Assembly (NCBI RefSeq): GCF_013200955.2
Contig: NZ_CP053697.2
Span: forward strand, 62,001-126,000
DNA: 64,000 bases
Direction of reading: 5' to 3'
Origin: Pseudomonas campi
Lineage (GTDB): Bacteria > Pseudomonadota > Gammaproteobacteria > Pseudomonadales > Pseudomonadaceae
The notes beneath the pieces were generated by a model. The model ran no database searches, had not been told where the DNA came from, and saw only the letters and a list, made by a program, of their open reading frames with translations. The position numbers were made by a program, and so were the translations under genes. Shown piece by piece: positions 27,833 through 35,672 of this stretch (within the stretch, counting starts at the first letter, position 1; each line of letters opens with the position of its first letter).

Positions 27833-28651
27833 TCATGCTTCCAGAATTTGCACTTTCTTGTAGGGGGGTATGTTGGCGCGTAGCAACTCCATGACTTCGC
27901 TACTCTCGTTCCAACGGGCGTTGCCGAGCATTGGTAGTAGGCGCTGCAAATGTCGACCTTCCTCGATGCCGTGTTTGGTGAGCAACTGCAGGTTATCGAT
28001 CACCAAGGGCAGCGCCGTATCGGAGATTGGCGAGCCTTGCGTTTGGCTGTTGATCCAGTACCACCACCTAGTGAGTTTGAAGGCTTCCAATGTTTCGCTG
28101 GTTACTGTTGGCGTTTGGGCTGCGGCACCCGGAGTCTCGTCGGGGGCAGGCCAGACGCGCCAGGAGCCTGCTGCAGAAGTTGCAGGCGGCGTGTAGACCC
28201 GCGACCATGGACCATAGAGTGCTGCATCCGGCCAGGTCAGGGCCCATGCGACCCAAAAGGCGGGGTCGTAGTAACGAGCCAAGCTGAAGCCTCGCTCAGG
28301 GTCGGCCACTTTGAGTAAATGGCGGGCTTGTTGCAGAGCCGCATCTGTATTCATTGTCTCCAGTGCTATGCCGCTGCGTTTGTCACTGCATATTCTGGCT
28401 GCGAGACTGGCAGCTTCGCTGCGCGCGTAGGTGACAATCCATATCGGGCCATGGTCTTGCAGGGATGAGAACTCGGTTCCCTGGAGGAGCAGGTCTATCT
28501 TAGGTATTTCACTGAGGCTATAGAGTTTTTCCAGGACATCGGGCTGCCGAATCTGATCGATCAAGAAGCACAACGGTTGACCAGTTGTCCCCCCCACTCC
28601 CTCAACGCCAACCGCAGGCTGCTGAAGCATTTTTCTCAGCCATTCATGCAT
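27833..28651 (-). CDS. DUF4123 T6SS effector adaptor (Tap/TEC type)
   Basis: A 272-residue protein. The DUF4123 core covers about residues 25-150: CFLIDQIRQPDVLEKLY, SLQDHGPIWIVTYA, LLKVADPERGFSLARYYDPA (the RYYDP block is characteristic). DUF4123 proteins load a cognate effector onto the VgrG tip and are not themselves secreted. Start 28651 (MHEWLRKM) is chosen because GGGAGG lies 7 bases upstream, while an ATG six bases earlier is too close to it; the gene overlaps the end of vgrG by 16 bp. The effector ATG follows its TGA by 1 bp. The order vgrG-adaptor-effector strongly links these three products. Confidence 0.82.
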   Translation of the reverse strand: MHEWLRKMLQQPAVGVEGVGGTTGQPLCFLIDQIRQPDVLEKLYSLSEIPKIDLLLQGTEFSSLQDHGPIWIVTYARSEAASLAARICSDKRSGIALETMNTDAALQQARHLLKVADPERGFSLARYYDPAFWVAWALTWPDAALYGPWSRVYTPPATSAAGSWRVWPAPDETPGAAAQTPTVTSETLEAFKLTRWWYWINSQTQGSPISDTALPLVIDNLQLLTKHGIEEGRHLQRLLPMLGNARWNESSEVMELLRANIPPYKKVQILEA

Positions 28652-30786
28652 GGGCATACCTCCCTGGTACACGCGCCATTGGCTTGTTTGCCGCACAGTT
28701 TTGCCAGAGGTTCACCGGCACGGCTAACACGCTTGAATAGGTTCGGGAGGGCTGGCTGAGCAATCATGCCGGCCTTATCCGAGTCCGCTGCCCAGGGGAT
28801 TATTGGCTTCAGGATATTGATACCCGAACCGCTCCCCGGGCTGCCTCCCGAGTTGATCTTCACCGTCGCGCCGCTGAGGGTGATGCCGCTGGCGTCGAGT
28901 TTGACGAAGCTGCCGCCGGCCTTGAAGGTGAGTTCGGCGCCGGCTTCGAGCACGACTTTCAGGCCGCTGGACAGGTGGATTTCGTTGCCGGCTTCGACGA
29001 ACTGGCCGGTGCCGATCTTCACGTGCTGGTTGTTGGCCACTGTGAGGTGGTCGTTGGCGCGGATTTCCACCTTGCGGTCGGCGTGGGTGGTGCGGTGTTC
29101 CTCGGCTTTCAGGTCGGTGTAGCTGTTGGCTTCGACTGTGTCGTGGCGCTCGTGGCCGATGCGGATCTTCTGGTCGTTTTCGACGTTTTCGTCCCAGTCT
29201 TTCTGCGCGTGCAGGTAGATCTGTTCCTGGCCTTTGCGGTCTTCGATGCGCAGTTCGTTGTAGCCGCCGCCACCGGGTGAGCTGAGGGTTTTGAATACCG
29301 TGCGGGTCTTGTTCGCCGGCAGGTCGTAGGGCACCACGTGCTCGGCGTGGTACAGGCAGCCGGTGAGCAGCGGCTGGTCGGGGTCGCCTTCGAGGAAGGT
29401 GATCAGCACTTCCATGCCGACCCGCGGGATGGCGATGCCGCCGTAGCGGTCACCGGCCCAGCTGCTGGAGACGCGCAGCCAGCAACTGGTCTTGTCGTCG
29501 GCCTGGCCTTCGCGGTCCCAGTGGAACTGCACCTTTACCCGGCCGTACTGATCGCAGTGGATTTCCTCACCCTTGGGGCCGGTGACCACGGCGCTCTGGC
29601 TGCCGAGGATGCGTGGTTTGGGGTGGTTCAGCGGCGGGCGATAGGGGATGTCCCAAGGGGTGGCGCTGAAGCGGTTGCGGTAGCCCTGGTGGAAGGATTC
29701 GGCGTTGCTGGATAGACCCTCTCCCCCGTCCCCTCTGCCATGAATGGGGGAGGGGGGAAGGCCGGCGGAGAAGTCGGTGACGGATTCTTCCAGCACTTGC
29801 GGCTGTTTGCCTTCGTGGTGGATTTCGTTGAGCAGCCACAGCTGGTTCCAGTCGGCGCGCGGGTGGGCGGTCAGTTCGAGGAAGTGGCCGCTGAGTAGCA
29901 GGGGCTGATCACTCTGGCCTTCGGCCAGTTGGTAGTCGGCGCGGTGGCGTTCCAGGGCGCGCTGGGACAGGTGTTTGCCGCGGCTGCGGTCGGTGAAGCG
30001 GCCGGGGTAGTCGTAGTCTTCCAGGTCCGGTTTGGCATCGCCGTCTGGGCTTTTCGATAAAGCATGTGCCGCCTCCAGTTGCAGGCGCGGCTTCTCGAAG
30101 TCGTAGTCGCGGCGGGTGACGCGGCTGGTGCGAGTGGCCAGGCGCAGGCCGAAGCGTTTGATCACCGGGTCATCGGCGACCAGGCCGGAGTCTTGCTGGT
30201 AGGCCACCGGGGCCAGGCGCGGGAAGGCGGTCTGGTCATCGGCGAAGACCAGCACATGGCCGTCCGGGCTGTGCTGGAAGTGGTAGTGGATACCTTCTTC
30301 CTCGCACAGGCGCTGGATGAAGTGCAGGTCGCTCTCGTCGTACTGCACGCAGTAGTCGCGCTTGGGGTAGCTGGCGCCGAGCTGGAACTGGTAGGCGCCC
30401 TGCACGATGCCGTGCTCTTCCAGGATGCTGGCGATGATCTCGGCCACGCTGAGCTGCTGGAAGATGCGCTGGTTGCTGCGGTGCGCCAGGTAGGCCAGCT
30501 GCGGGCGCAGGACCAGCTGGTAGCGGGTCAGGCGCTTGCCGGATTCGCCACGGCCGGCCTGATGGATGTAGGCGTGGATGCCATTGCCCTGGCTGGACAA
30601 GGCGAGAAAGGCGCGCTGGTGCAGCAGGCCTTGGAGATCGAGGTCAGGCTGTTCGCTGACCAATTCCAGGGTGAAGACGAAGGGCTGGCTGAGGGCCTCG
30701 AAGCCCTTGAATTCGAGCACTTGCAGGTCGTGCGCGACGCCGTCGATGCTCAGGCTGAAATGGGTCTGATTGGCTGGGGCGAACAT
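28636..30786 (-). CDS. vgrG: Type VI secretion spike protein VgrG (TssI)
   Basis: A 716-residue spike protein. A gp27-like base occupies about residues 1-335 (QPFVFTLELVSEQPDLDLQG, CVQYDESDLHFIQRLCEEEG), the gp5-like OB fold about 360-470 (FHQGYRNRFSATPWDIPYRP, WLRVSSSWAGDRYGGIAIPR, EVLITFLEGDPDQPLLTG), the beta-helix needle about 480-660 (YNELRIEDRKGQEQIYLHAQ and repeats), and a short Cys-containing tail ending EVCPCMNG. No enzymatic C-terminal extension. Start 30786 follows SD AAGGAAC. Between base and OB fold, residues about 341-357 (LPPSPIHGRGDGGEGLSS) are encoded by an intergenic-type palindromic repeat (29718-29763). No core T6SS genes are in the window, so this is an orphan hcp-vgrG island. 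Confidence 0.95.
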   Translation of the reverse strand: MFAPANQTHFSLSIDGVAHDLQVLEFKGFEALSQPFVFTLELVSEQPDLDLQGLLHQRAFLALSSQGNGIHAYIHQAGRGESGKRLTRYQLVLRPQLAYLAHRSNQRIFQQLSVAEIIASILEEHGIVQGAYQFQLGASYPKRDYCVQYDESDLHFIQRLCEEEGIHYHFQHSPDGHVLVFADDQTAFPRLAPVAYQQDSGLVADDPVIKRFGLRLATRTSRVTRRDYDFEKPRLQLEAAHALSKSPDGDAKPDLEDYDYPGRFTDRSRGKHLSQRALERHRADYQLAEGQSDQPLLLSGHFLELTAHPRADWNQLWLLNEIHHEGKQPQVLEESVTDFSAGLPPSPIHGRGDGGEGLSSNAESFHQGYRNRFSATPWDIPYRPPLNHPKPRILGSQSAVVTGPKGEEIHCDQYGRVKVQFHWDREGQADDKTSCWLRVSSSWAGDRYGGIAIPRVGMEVLITFLEGDPDQPLLTGCLYHAEHVVPYDLPANKTRTVFKTLSSPGGGGYNELRIEDRKGQEQIYLHAQKDWDENVENDQKIRIGHERHDTVEANSYTDLKAEEHRTTHADRKVEIRANDHLTVANNQHVKIGTGQFVEAGNEIHLSSGLKVVLEAGAELTFKAGGSFVKLDASGITLSGATVKINSGGSPGSGSGINILKPIIPWAADSDKAGMIAQPALPNLFKRVSRAGEPLAKLCGKQANGACTREVCPCMNG
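29718..29763. repeat. Palindromic repeat inside vgrG, translated in frame
   Basis: accctctcccccgtcccctc, then tgccatgaatgggggagggg, matches the intergenic repeat at 2642-2700 (same flanks tctccccc-g-cccctc and gggg-agggg, loop ataaat to atgaat). It introduces no stop in the vgrG frame and adds roughly 16 residues between two conserved domains. Confidence 0.85.
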
Positions 30787-30931
30787 CCGTTGTTCCTTCT
30801 GCCGAAATGGCATCGGCCAGGAGACCTGGCCGATGCGGGTAGTGCGGTCTGCGTTCCTGCAGGCCTGTGCATTGTCCGGGATGCGTCACGGGCGTGCCGT
30901 GACGCGGGGGGCAAAAATGCCCCTTTCCCAA

Positions 30932-30956
30932 CCCTCTCCCATAAATGGGAGAGGGG
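30932..30956. repeat. Palindromic repeat downstream of hcp
   Basis: ccctctcccataaatgggag followed by agggg, in the hcp-vgrG spacer. On the minus strand it is a strong stem without a T-run; it may protect the hcp 3' end or lower vgrG readthrough. Confidence 0.7.
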
Positions 30957-30963
30957 CACTGCC

Positions 30964-31482
30964 TTAGGCGGAGATCGGCGAACGCCAGTCGTCCGAGCCG
31001 GAAGTGCCGGACACTTCATGGGTCCAGACGATCTTGCGGTAGGTGAAGTAGACGTCTTCCAGGTGGGTGAAGTGGGCCATGCCCGGATCCTGGCAGTTCG
31101 GCATGCGCGACTGCACGTCGACGATCACCGCGTCTTCCAGTTCGATGGTGTAGTAGTGCTCCTGGGTGCCGGTGGCGGAGGTGCGGTACCACTCGATGCG
31201 GCACTTGTTCAGGCGCTCGCCGGAGGTCAGCGAGTTGAAGATCAGCGGCGAGGATTTGTCGAACACCTTGGTGATCATCAGCGGCTTGTGTACGCGCTGG
31301 CCGGTCGGTTGGCCGGACTGCGGGTCACGCGGGATGATGACCTGGTGGTTGAAGGCCTGTACCAGCACCTGGTCTTCATGACCTTCCTGGAAAATGTTGC
31401 CGACCGAATCCTCGGTGAAGGTGCCAGCGGTGATCAGACCTTGTTTGGTGCCTTCGAGGGTCATATACGCGGGTGTTGGCAT
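30964..31482 (-). CDS. hcp: Type VI secretion tube protein Hcp
   Basis: A 172-residue Hcp ring protein: MPTPAYMTLEGTKQGLITAG opening, HEDQVLVQAFNHQVIIPRDP, GQRVHKPLMITKVFDKSSPL, and the YYTIELEDAVIVDV and FTHLEDVYFTYRKIVWTHE strands near the end. It stacks into the tube propelled by the T6SS and carries or accompanies effectors. Start 31482 has SD AAGGAG. About 180 bp separate it from vgrG, including a palindromic repeat; both are read on the minus strand. An upstream sigma-54-like promoter at 31538-31553 would place transcription control here. Confidence 0.95.
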   Translation of the reverse strand: MPTPAYMTLEGTKQGLITAGTFTEDSVGNIFQEGHEDQVLVQAFNHQVIIPRDPQSGQPTGQRVHKPLMITKVFDKSSPLIFNSLTSGERLNKCRIEWYRTSATGTQEHYYTIELEDAVIVDVQSRMPNCQDPGMAHFTHLEDVYFTYRKIVWTHEVSGTSGSDDWRSPISA

Positions 31483-31537
31483 GAGTGCTCTCCTTGCCTG
31501 GGTCATGGACCTTGTCTGGTCCGGGAGCCAAAGAGCG

Positions 31538-31553
31538 ATCAAGAGCTGTGCCA
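31538..31553 (-). promoter_or_regulatory. Sigma-54-like promoter of hcp
   Basis: On the minus strand the sequence reads TGGCAC-AGCTC-TTGAT: perfect -24 TGGCAC, N5, and -12 TTGAT instead of TTGCA/T. It sits about 55 bp before the hcp ATG. An AT-rich inverted repeat AATTGT-N8-ACAATT lies just upstream (31561-31580). The -12 deviation from GC is the weak point. Confidence 0.4.
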
Positions 31554-31560
31554 GTATTTA

Positions 31561-31580
31561 AATTGTGTTTAAAAACAATT
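31561..31580. promoter_or_regulatory. AT-rich inverted repeat upstream of hcp
   Basis: AATTGT and ACAATT arms separated by 8 bp within a strongly AT-rich 50-bp tract, unusual in this GC-rich genome. Candidate site for an activator or for MvaT-type silencing. Confidence 0.35.
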
Positions 31581-31660
31581 AGTTAAATAATTTTAAGCGG
31601 GGCGTGAAAGGCGCTGTGCCAAACACCGCACAAAAAGCTGCGCAACAGTTTGCGCAGGTC

Positions 31661-31762
31661 TGTGCAGAAAGCGGCGCAGCGGGCGCAGGGCCAGGCGTGG
31701 CAGGCGCTCTAGCGCAGTGAGCGGGTGTTGGCTGCGCGGCGCCTGTGCAGAAAGTGGCGCAG
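31661..31762. repeat. 19-bp direct repeats before the zwf-like stop codon
   Basis: TGTGCAGAAAGCGGCGCAG at 31661-31679 and TGTGCAGAAAGTGGCGCAG at 31744-31762 (one mismatch, 83-bp period). The second copy abuts the zwf-like stop codon. Possibly an island junction scar or a local duplication. Confidence 0.6.
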
Positions 31763-33208
31763 TCAGTCCTGCCAGGAGCGCCCTTGCAGTTCCAGCAGGC
31801 TCTGCGCCTGTTCCGGGCCGTCGGTGCCGGCCGGGTAGGGGCGTGGATTCTGGTAGTACTCCAGCCAGCCCTTGAGGATCGGGTCGACCCAGGCCCAGGC
31901 CGCCTCGACTTCGTCGCGGCGCATGAACAGCGTCGAGTCGCCTTCGATCACGTCCAGCAGCAGGCGCTCGTAGGCGTCCCAGCGGCGTTTCTGCGGGAAT
32001 ACCTGGGCCAGGTTGAGATCCAGCTCCATGGGCGTCAGGCGCATGCCCTTGCCGGGGTTCTTGCCCATCAATTGCAGGCTGATGCGCTCCTCCGGTTGCA
32101 GGCGGATGACCAGGCGATTGGCCTGGCTGACCTCGAACAGGCGGTGCGGCACCGGCTTGAACTGGATGACGATTTCCGAACTCTTCTTGGCCATGCGCTT
32201 GCCGGTGCGCAGGTAGAACGGCACGCCGGCCCAGCGCCAGTTGTCGACCTCGACCTGCAGGGCGACGAAGGTCTCGGTATCGCTGTCGTTGTCGACCTGT
32301 TTTTCGAAGTAGTACGCCGGCACTTCCTGTCCGCCGATCTTGCCGGCGGCATAGGTGCCGCGCACGGTCTTGTCCTGCACGTCGAGGCCGCTGATGGGTT
32401 TCAACGCTTCGAGGATCTTCACCTTTTCGTTACGCACCGCTTCGGCGTCGAAGCGCACCGGCGCTTCCATGGCCACCAGGCAGAGCAGCTGCAGCAGGTG
32501 GTTCTGCACCATGTCACGCATGGCGCCGGCGTGGTCGTAGTAGGCGCCGCGATTCTCTACACCGAGGGTTTCGTTGACGCTGATCTGCACGTGGTCGATG
32601 TGCCCGGCGCGCCAGATCGGCTCGAACAGGGCATTGGCGAAGCGCAGCGCCATCAGGTTCTGCACGGTCTCCTTGCCCAGATAGTGGTCGATGCGAAACA
32701 CCTGCGCCTCGCTGAACACCGCACCGATCGCCGCGTTGATCTCCTGGGCCGACTCCAGCGAATGGCCGATCGGTTTTTCCAGAACGATCCGCGTGTTGTC
32801 GCCGGCCAGACGGGCGATCGCCAGGTTCTCGGCAATCGCCTCGAACAGATTGGGCGCGGTGGCCAGGTAATAGATGCGTCCGCGCTGGCAGCTGCCGGCA
32901 TCGAGGAACTTGGCCAGGCGGCCGAATTCGGCACTCTGCGAGGCATCCATGGCGAAGTAGTCGAGGCGCGCGGCGAAGCTGGCCCAGGTGTCATTGTCGA
33001 AGGCGGTGCGCGCCACCTGGGCGCGGCAGCGGCGCTCGGCCAGGGCCTGGTAGGCGCTGCGGGTGAGCACATTGCGCGCCACCGCCAGGATGCGCATGTC
33101 GGGGGCTAGGCGGCCGTCGCGGTGCAGGTGGTAGAGCGCCGGCAGCAGCTTGTGCAGGGCCAGGTCGCCAGTGCCGCCAAAAACCAGCATGTCGCAGGGG
33201 GTGTTCAA
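31763..33208 (-). CDS. zwf: Glucose-6-phosphate 1-dehydrogenase isozyme
   Basis: A 481-residue NAD(P)-linked dehydrogenase feeding the Entner-Doudoroff/pentose phosphate routes. Rossmann motif LVFGGTGDLALHK (about 7-19), active-site block RIDHYLGKETVQNLMALRFA (about residues 165-184) and EKPIGHSLESA. Start: TTG at 33208, 8 bases after GGAG, places the Rossmann motif at the usual distance; ATG at 33190 would cut into it and TTG at 33241 has no SD. It is divergent from an RpiR-type regulator with a perfect palindrome between them. Unlike the canonical Pseudomonas zwf, no pgl or eda follows, so this is a secondary isozyme (PA5439-like by position). Confidence 0.9.
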   Translation of the reverse strand: MNTPCDMLVFGGTGDLALHKLLPALYHLHRDGRLAPDMRILAVARNVLTRSAYQALAERRCRAQVARTAFDNDTWASFAARLDYFAMDASQSAEFGRLAKFLDAGSCQRGRIYYLATAPNLFEAIAENLAIARLAGDNTRIVLEKPIGHSLESAQEINAAIGAVFSEAQVFRIDHYLGKETVQNLMALRFANALFEPIWRAGHIDHVQISVNETLGVENRGAYYDHAGAMRDMVQNHLLQLLCLVAMEAPVRFDAEAVRNEKVKILEALKPISGLDVQDKTVRGTYAAGKIGGQEVPAYYFEKQVDNDSDTETFVALQVEVDNWRWAGVPFYLRTGKRMAKKSSEIVIQFKPVPHRLFEVSQANRLVIRLQPEERISLQLMGKNPGKGMRLTPMELDLNLAQVFPQKRRWDAYERLLLDVIEGDSTLFMRRDEVEAAWAWVDPILKGWLEYYQNPRPYPAGTDGPEQAQSLLELQGRSWQD

Positions 33209-33248
33209 CAGGATGACTCCGGGTTTGCCTGTGCGGTACAACCGTTCA

Positions 33249-33263
33249 TGTAGTATAACTACA
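33249..33263. promoter_or_regulatory. Candidate RpiR/HexR-type operator
   Basis: TGTAGT-ATA-ACTACA is a perfect palindrome in the 91-bp divergent spacer between the zwf isozyme and the RpiR-family gene. It resembles HexR-type sites (TTGT/ACAA-type arms). An extra half-site actaca follows at 33269. Confidence 0.65.
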
Positions 33264-33299
33264 AGGCCACTACAGCCTGATCATAACCGAGTCCCGCCC

Positions 33300-34166
33300 G
33301 TGAATCTGTTGCAGCACATCGCCCAGTCCCGCCATCTGCTTCGCAAGTCCGAACTCAAGGTTGCCGACTACGTCCTGCAGGACCCCTCGGCGGTGATGCA
33401 CAGCTCCATGGCCGACCTGGCCCACGAGGTCGGCATCAGCGAGCCAACCATCGTACGCTTCTGCCGCGCCATCGGTTGCACGGGCTTCCAGGACCTCAAG
33501 CTGCGCCTGGCGCAGAGCCTGGCGGCGGGCGCCAGCTTCGGCCAGTTCGCGATCCAGGAAGACGACTCGGTCACCGAGTTCAGCCTGAAGATTTTCGACA
33601 CCACCCTGCATACCCTGATGGAAGTGCGCGAGCGCCTCGACACTCAGGCCCTGCAGAAGGCGATCAACGCCATCGCCAACGCCAAGCGCATCGAGTTCTA
33701 CGGTTTCGGCGCTTCCGGCGCCGTGGCGGCGGATGCCCAGCACAAGTTCTTCCGCCTGCTGCTGACCGCCGCGGCCTATTCGGACCCGCACATGCAGGCG
33801 ATGAGCGCGGTGACGCTCAAGCCTACCGATGTGGCCATCTGCATTTCCCAGTCCGGGCGCTCCAAGGATCTGCTGATCACCGCCAACCTGGTGCGCGAGT
33901 CCGGCGCCACGTTGATCACTCTGTGCCCCGGGCAGACGCCGCTGGCCGACCTGGCCGACGTCAACCTGGCCATCGACGTGCAGGAAGACACCGAGATCTA
34001 CACCCCGCTGACCTCACGCATCGCCCACCTGGTGGTGATCGACGTGCTGGCCATGGGCGTGGCGATGGCCCGCGGCCCGGACCTGGTCAACCACCTGAAA
34101 AGCGTCAAGCGCAGCTTGCGCAGCCTGCGTCTGTCACCCAAGTCGGTGCGTGCCGCCGAGGATTGA
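33300..34166 (+). CDS. RpiR/HexR-family transcriptional regulator
   Basis: A 288-residue regulator with a GTG start. N-terminal RpiR-type HTH (about 1-80: SELKVADYVLQDPS, MADLAHEVGISEPTIVRFCR, AIGCTGFQDLKLRLAQSLAA) and C-terminal SIS sugar-phosphate-binding domain (about 125-265: KRIEFYGFGASGAVAADAQH, DVAICISQSGRSKDLL). It likely senses a phosphosugar such as KDPG and controls the divergent zwf isozyme. It is the PA5438-type paralogue by position, not the HexR next to zwf-pgl-eda, so I give no symbol. No strong SD is visible before the GTG. Confidence 0.87.
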   Translation: MNLLQHIAQSRHLLRKSELKVADYVLQDPSAVMHSSMADLAHEVGISEPTIVRFCRAIGCTGFQDLKLRLAQSLAAGASFGQFAIQEDDSVTEFSLKIFDTTLHTLMEVRERLDTQALQKAINAIANAKRIEFYGFGASGAVAADAQHKFFRLLLTAAAYSDPHMQAMSAVTLKPTDVAICISQSGRSKDLLITANLVRESGATLITLCPGQTPLADLADVNLAIDVQEDTEIYTPLTSRIAHLVVIDVLAMGVAMARGPDLVNHLKSVKRSLRSLRLSPKSVRAAED

Positions 34167-34174
34167 GGCGCACT

Positions 34175-34255
34175 TGGTGGAAAACGCTGCGCGGTTTTCC
34201 ACCCTACGTGGGCTTCGAGCTTTTGTAGGGTGGATAACGCCTTGCTTATCCATCA
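34175..34255. repeat. Imperfect REP-like inverted repeat
   Basis: ttttccaccctac and gtagggtggataa flank a 16-bp loop, with outer gcgc/gcttatcc partial repeats. It is a common Pseudomonas intergenic palindrome, located after the RpiR gene, and may serve as its transcript end. Confidence 0.65.
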
Positions 34256-34365
34256 CCGGCAACGTCTGATGTCCCAGGCTTCACCCGATCTTCACCATCC
34301 TGTCGGCAAACCGTCATGGCTCCCCCGCATGCTGATGCTCCCCGCATCCGCACTGGAGTCGTGCC

Positions 34366-34581
34366 ATGTCCCGCCATCACGCTGACCAGCAACATTCCGC
34401 CAGCCGTACTCGCCGCCAGCAGGAAGACCTGCGCCGCATGCAGTTCCGCCGGGCGATCGAGGATTATTCGGAGCAGCGCCGCCTCAGTCAGGAAGTCGCC
34501 GATTTTCCCGAGCTGATCGCCGCCAACTACCTGACTACGCTGCAGTCGGCGCAGCCGCGAAGCGCTCGCCCAGAGCGCTGA
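34366..34581 (+). CDS. Small basic hypothetical protein (PA3496-like)
   Basis: A 71-residue, highly charged protein with RRQQEDLRRMQFRRAIEDYS (about residues 17-36) followed by EQRRLSQEVADFPELIAANY, a pattern I associate with the small PA3496-type proteins of Pseudomonas (annotated as putative envelope integrity). No signal or membrane segment. GGAG 8 bases before the ATG supports the start. Its 3' end overlaps the convergent pycR gene by 47 bp. Family call is from memory. Confidence 0.6.
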   Translation: MSRHHADQQHSASRTRRQQEDLRRMQFRRAIEDYSEQRRLSQEVADFPELIAANYLTTLQSAQPRSARPER

Positions 34582-35485
34582 TCTGCAGGCGCTCGACGCG
34601 GATAAAGTCGAGAAACGCCTGGGCCACCGGTGACAGGCGTTTGCCGCGGTTGTGCACCACGCACCAGCTGCGCAGCAGCGGCAGCTCCTCGACCGGCAGT
34701 TCGCGCAACAGGCCGGCGGCCAGCTCCAGGCGCACCGCGTGGCGCGGCAGCAGGGCCAGGCCGAGGCCAGCGATCACCGCTTCCACCTGGGATTCGCTAG
34801 AGCCGATCTCGATGAGCTGGGCGAAATGCGCGCGCTTCTGGTGGCAGTATTCCTCGCAGGCCTTGCGCGTGCCCGAGCCTGGCTCGCGCACCAGCAGGGG
34901 AAAGTCGCTGAGATCGCTAAGGCGCAGGCGCTCCACTGAACACAGGGGGTGCGTCGGCGGCGCCACGGCGACGATCGGGTTGTTGAAGAAGGGAAAGAAA
35001 TCCAGCGCCAGCTCGCTCGGCACCTGCGACATGATCAGCAGGTCGTCGCGGCTCGCCGACAGGCGTTTGACCGCCATGGCATGGTTGACCACCACCAGCT
35101 GCAGGCTGACTTCCGGGTGCTGGGCGCGGAAGGCGGCGAACAGGTGCGGCACCAGGTACTTGGCGCTGGACTCGACCGCCAGGTTGAGCTGGCCCTGCAG
35201 CGAGCCCTGCAGGTCGGAAAGTTGCATGTCGAGGCTCTCCAGGCGGCCGAAGACATCTTCGCTGGCTTTCAGTAGCACCTCGGCGGCCGGAGTCAGGTAG
35301 AGCTTCTTGGCCACGTAGTCGAACAGCGGCTGGTCGATCAGCTCTTCCAACTGGCGAATCTGCAGGCTCACGGCCGGCTGGGTGAGGGCCATTTCCTCGG
35401 CGGCACGGCTGTAGGAACGGCTTTCGCAGACTGCCCGGAAAATCTGCAGTTGCCGAAATGTCATGCGCATCAGCGACTTACGCAT
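34535..35485 (-). CDS. pycR: LysR-family regulator of pyruvate carboxylase, PycR-like
   Basis: A 316-residue LysR regulator: N-terminal HTH (FRQLQIFRAVCESRSYSRAA, EEMALTQPAVSLQIRQLEEL, about 10-52) and an effector-binding domain with LVREPGSGTRKACEEY and GLGLALLPRHAV blocks. It is divergent from pycA-oadA, the arrangement known for P. aeruginosa PycR (PA5437), which influences lipid and virulence traits. Two in-frame ATGs (35485 and 35467) are possible; the HTH is intact from either. A T-N11-A motif lies in the spacer. Confidence 0.88.
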   Translation of the reverse strand: MRKSLMRMTFRQLQIFRAVCESRSYSRAAEEMALTQPAVSLQIRQLEELIDQPLFDYVAKKLYLTPAAEVLLKASEDVFGRLESLDMQLSDLQGSLQGQLNLAVESSAKYLVPHLFAAFRAQHPEVSLQLVVVNHAMAVKRLSASRDDLLIMSQVPSELALDFFPFFNNPIVAVAPPTHPLCSVERLRLSDLSDFPLLVREPGSGTRKACEEYCHQKRAHFAQLIEIGSSESQVEAVIAGLGLALLPRHAVRLELAAGLLRELPVEELPLLRSWCVVHNRGKRLSPVAQAFLDFIRVERLQISALGERFAAAPTAA

Positions 35486-35553
35486 TGCTGTGGCTCGTCA
35501 GAAAGGTGGGCTGGCTCAACTATAAGTCTTTACTAATGGCTAACCCAACAAAT

Positions 35554-35569
35554 ATTGATTTTGGTTAAT
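35554..35569. promoter_or_regulatory. Candidate LysR box between pycR and pycA
   Basis: ATTGATTTTGGTTAAT contains a T-N11-A spaced dyad (ATT/AAT) in the divergent spacer, in an AT-rich tract. A second related sequence, ttagccattagtaa on the other strand, lies just to the left (35529-35542). Confidence 0.4.
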
Positions 35570-35672
35570 CACCGTGCCGGCGTAGGGTAAAGCCAAGACC
35601 GCTACCAGGCGTACGGTCACCCGTCGACCGCCGCGTGCGGTCGTTTGTTCACGTGATCGAGGAACCAGGCTC

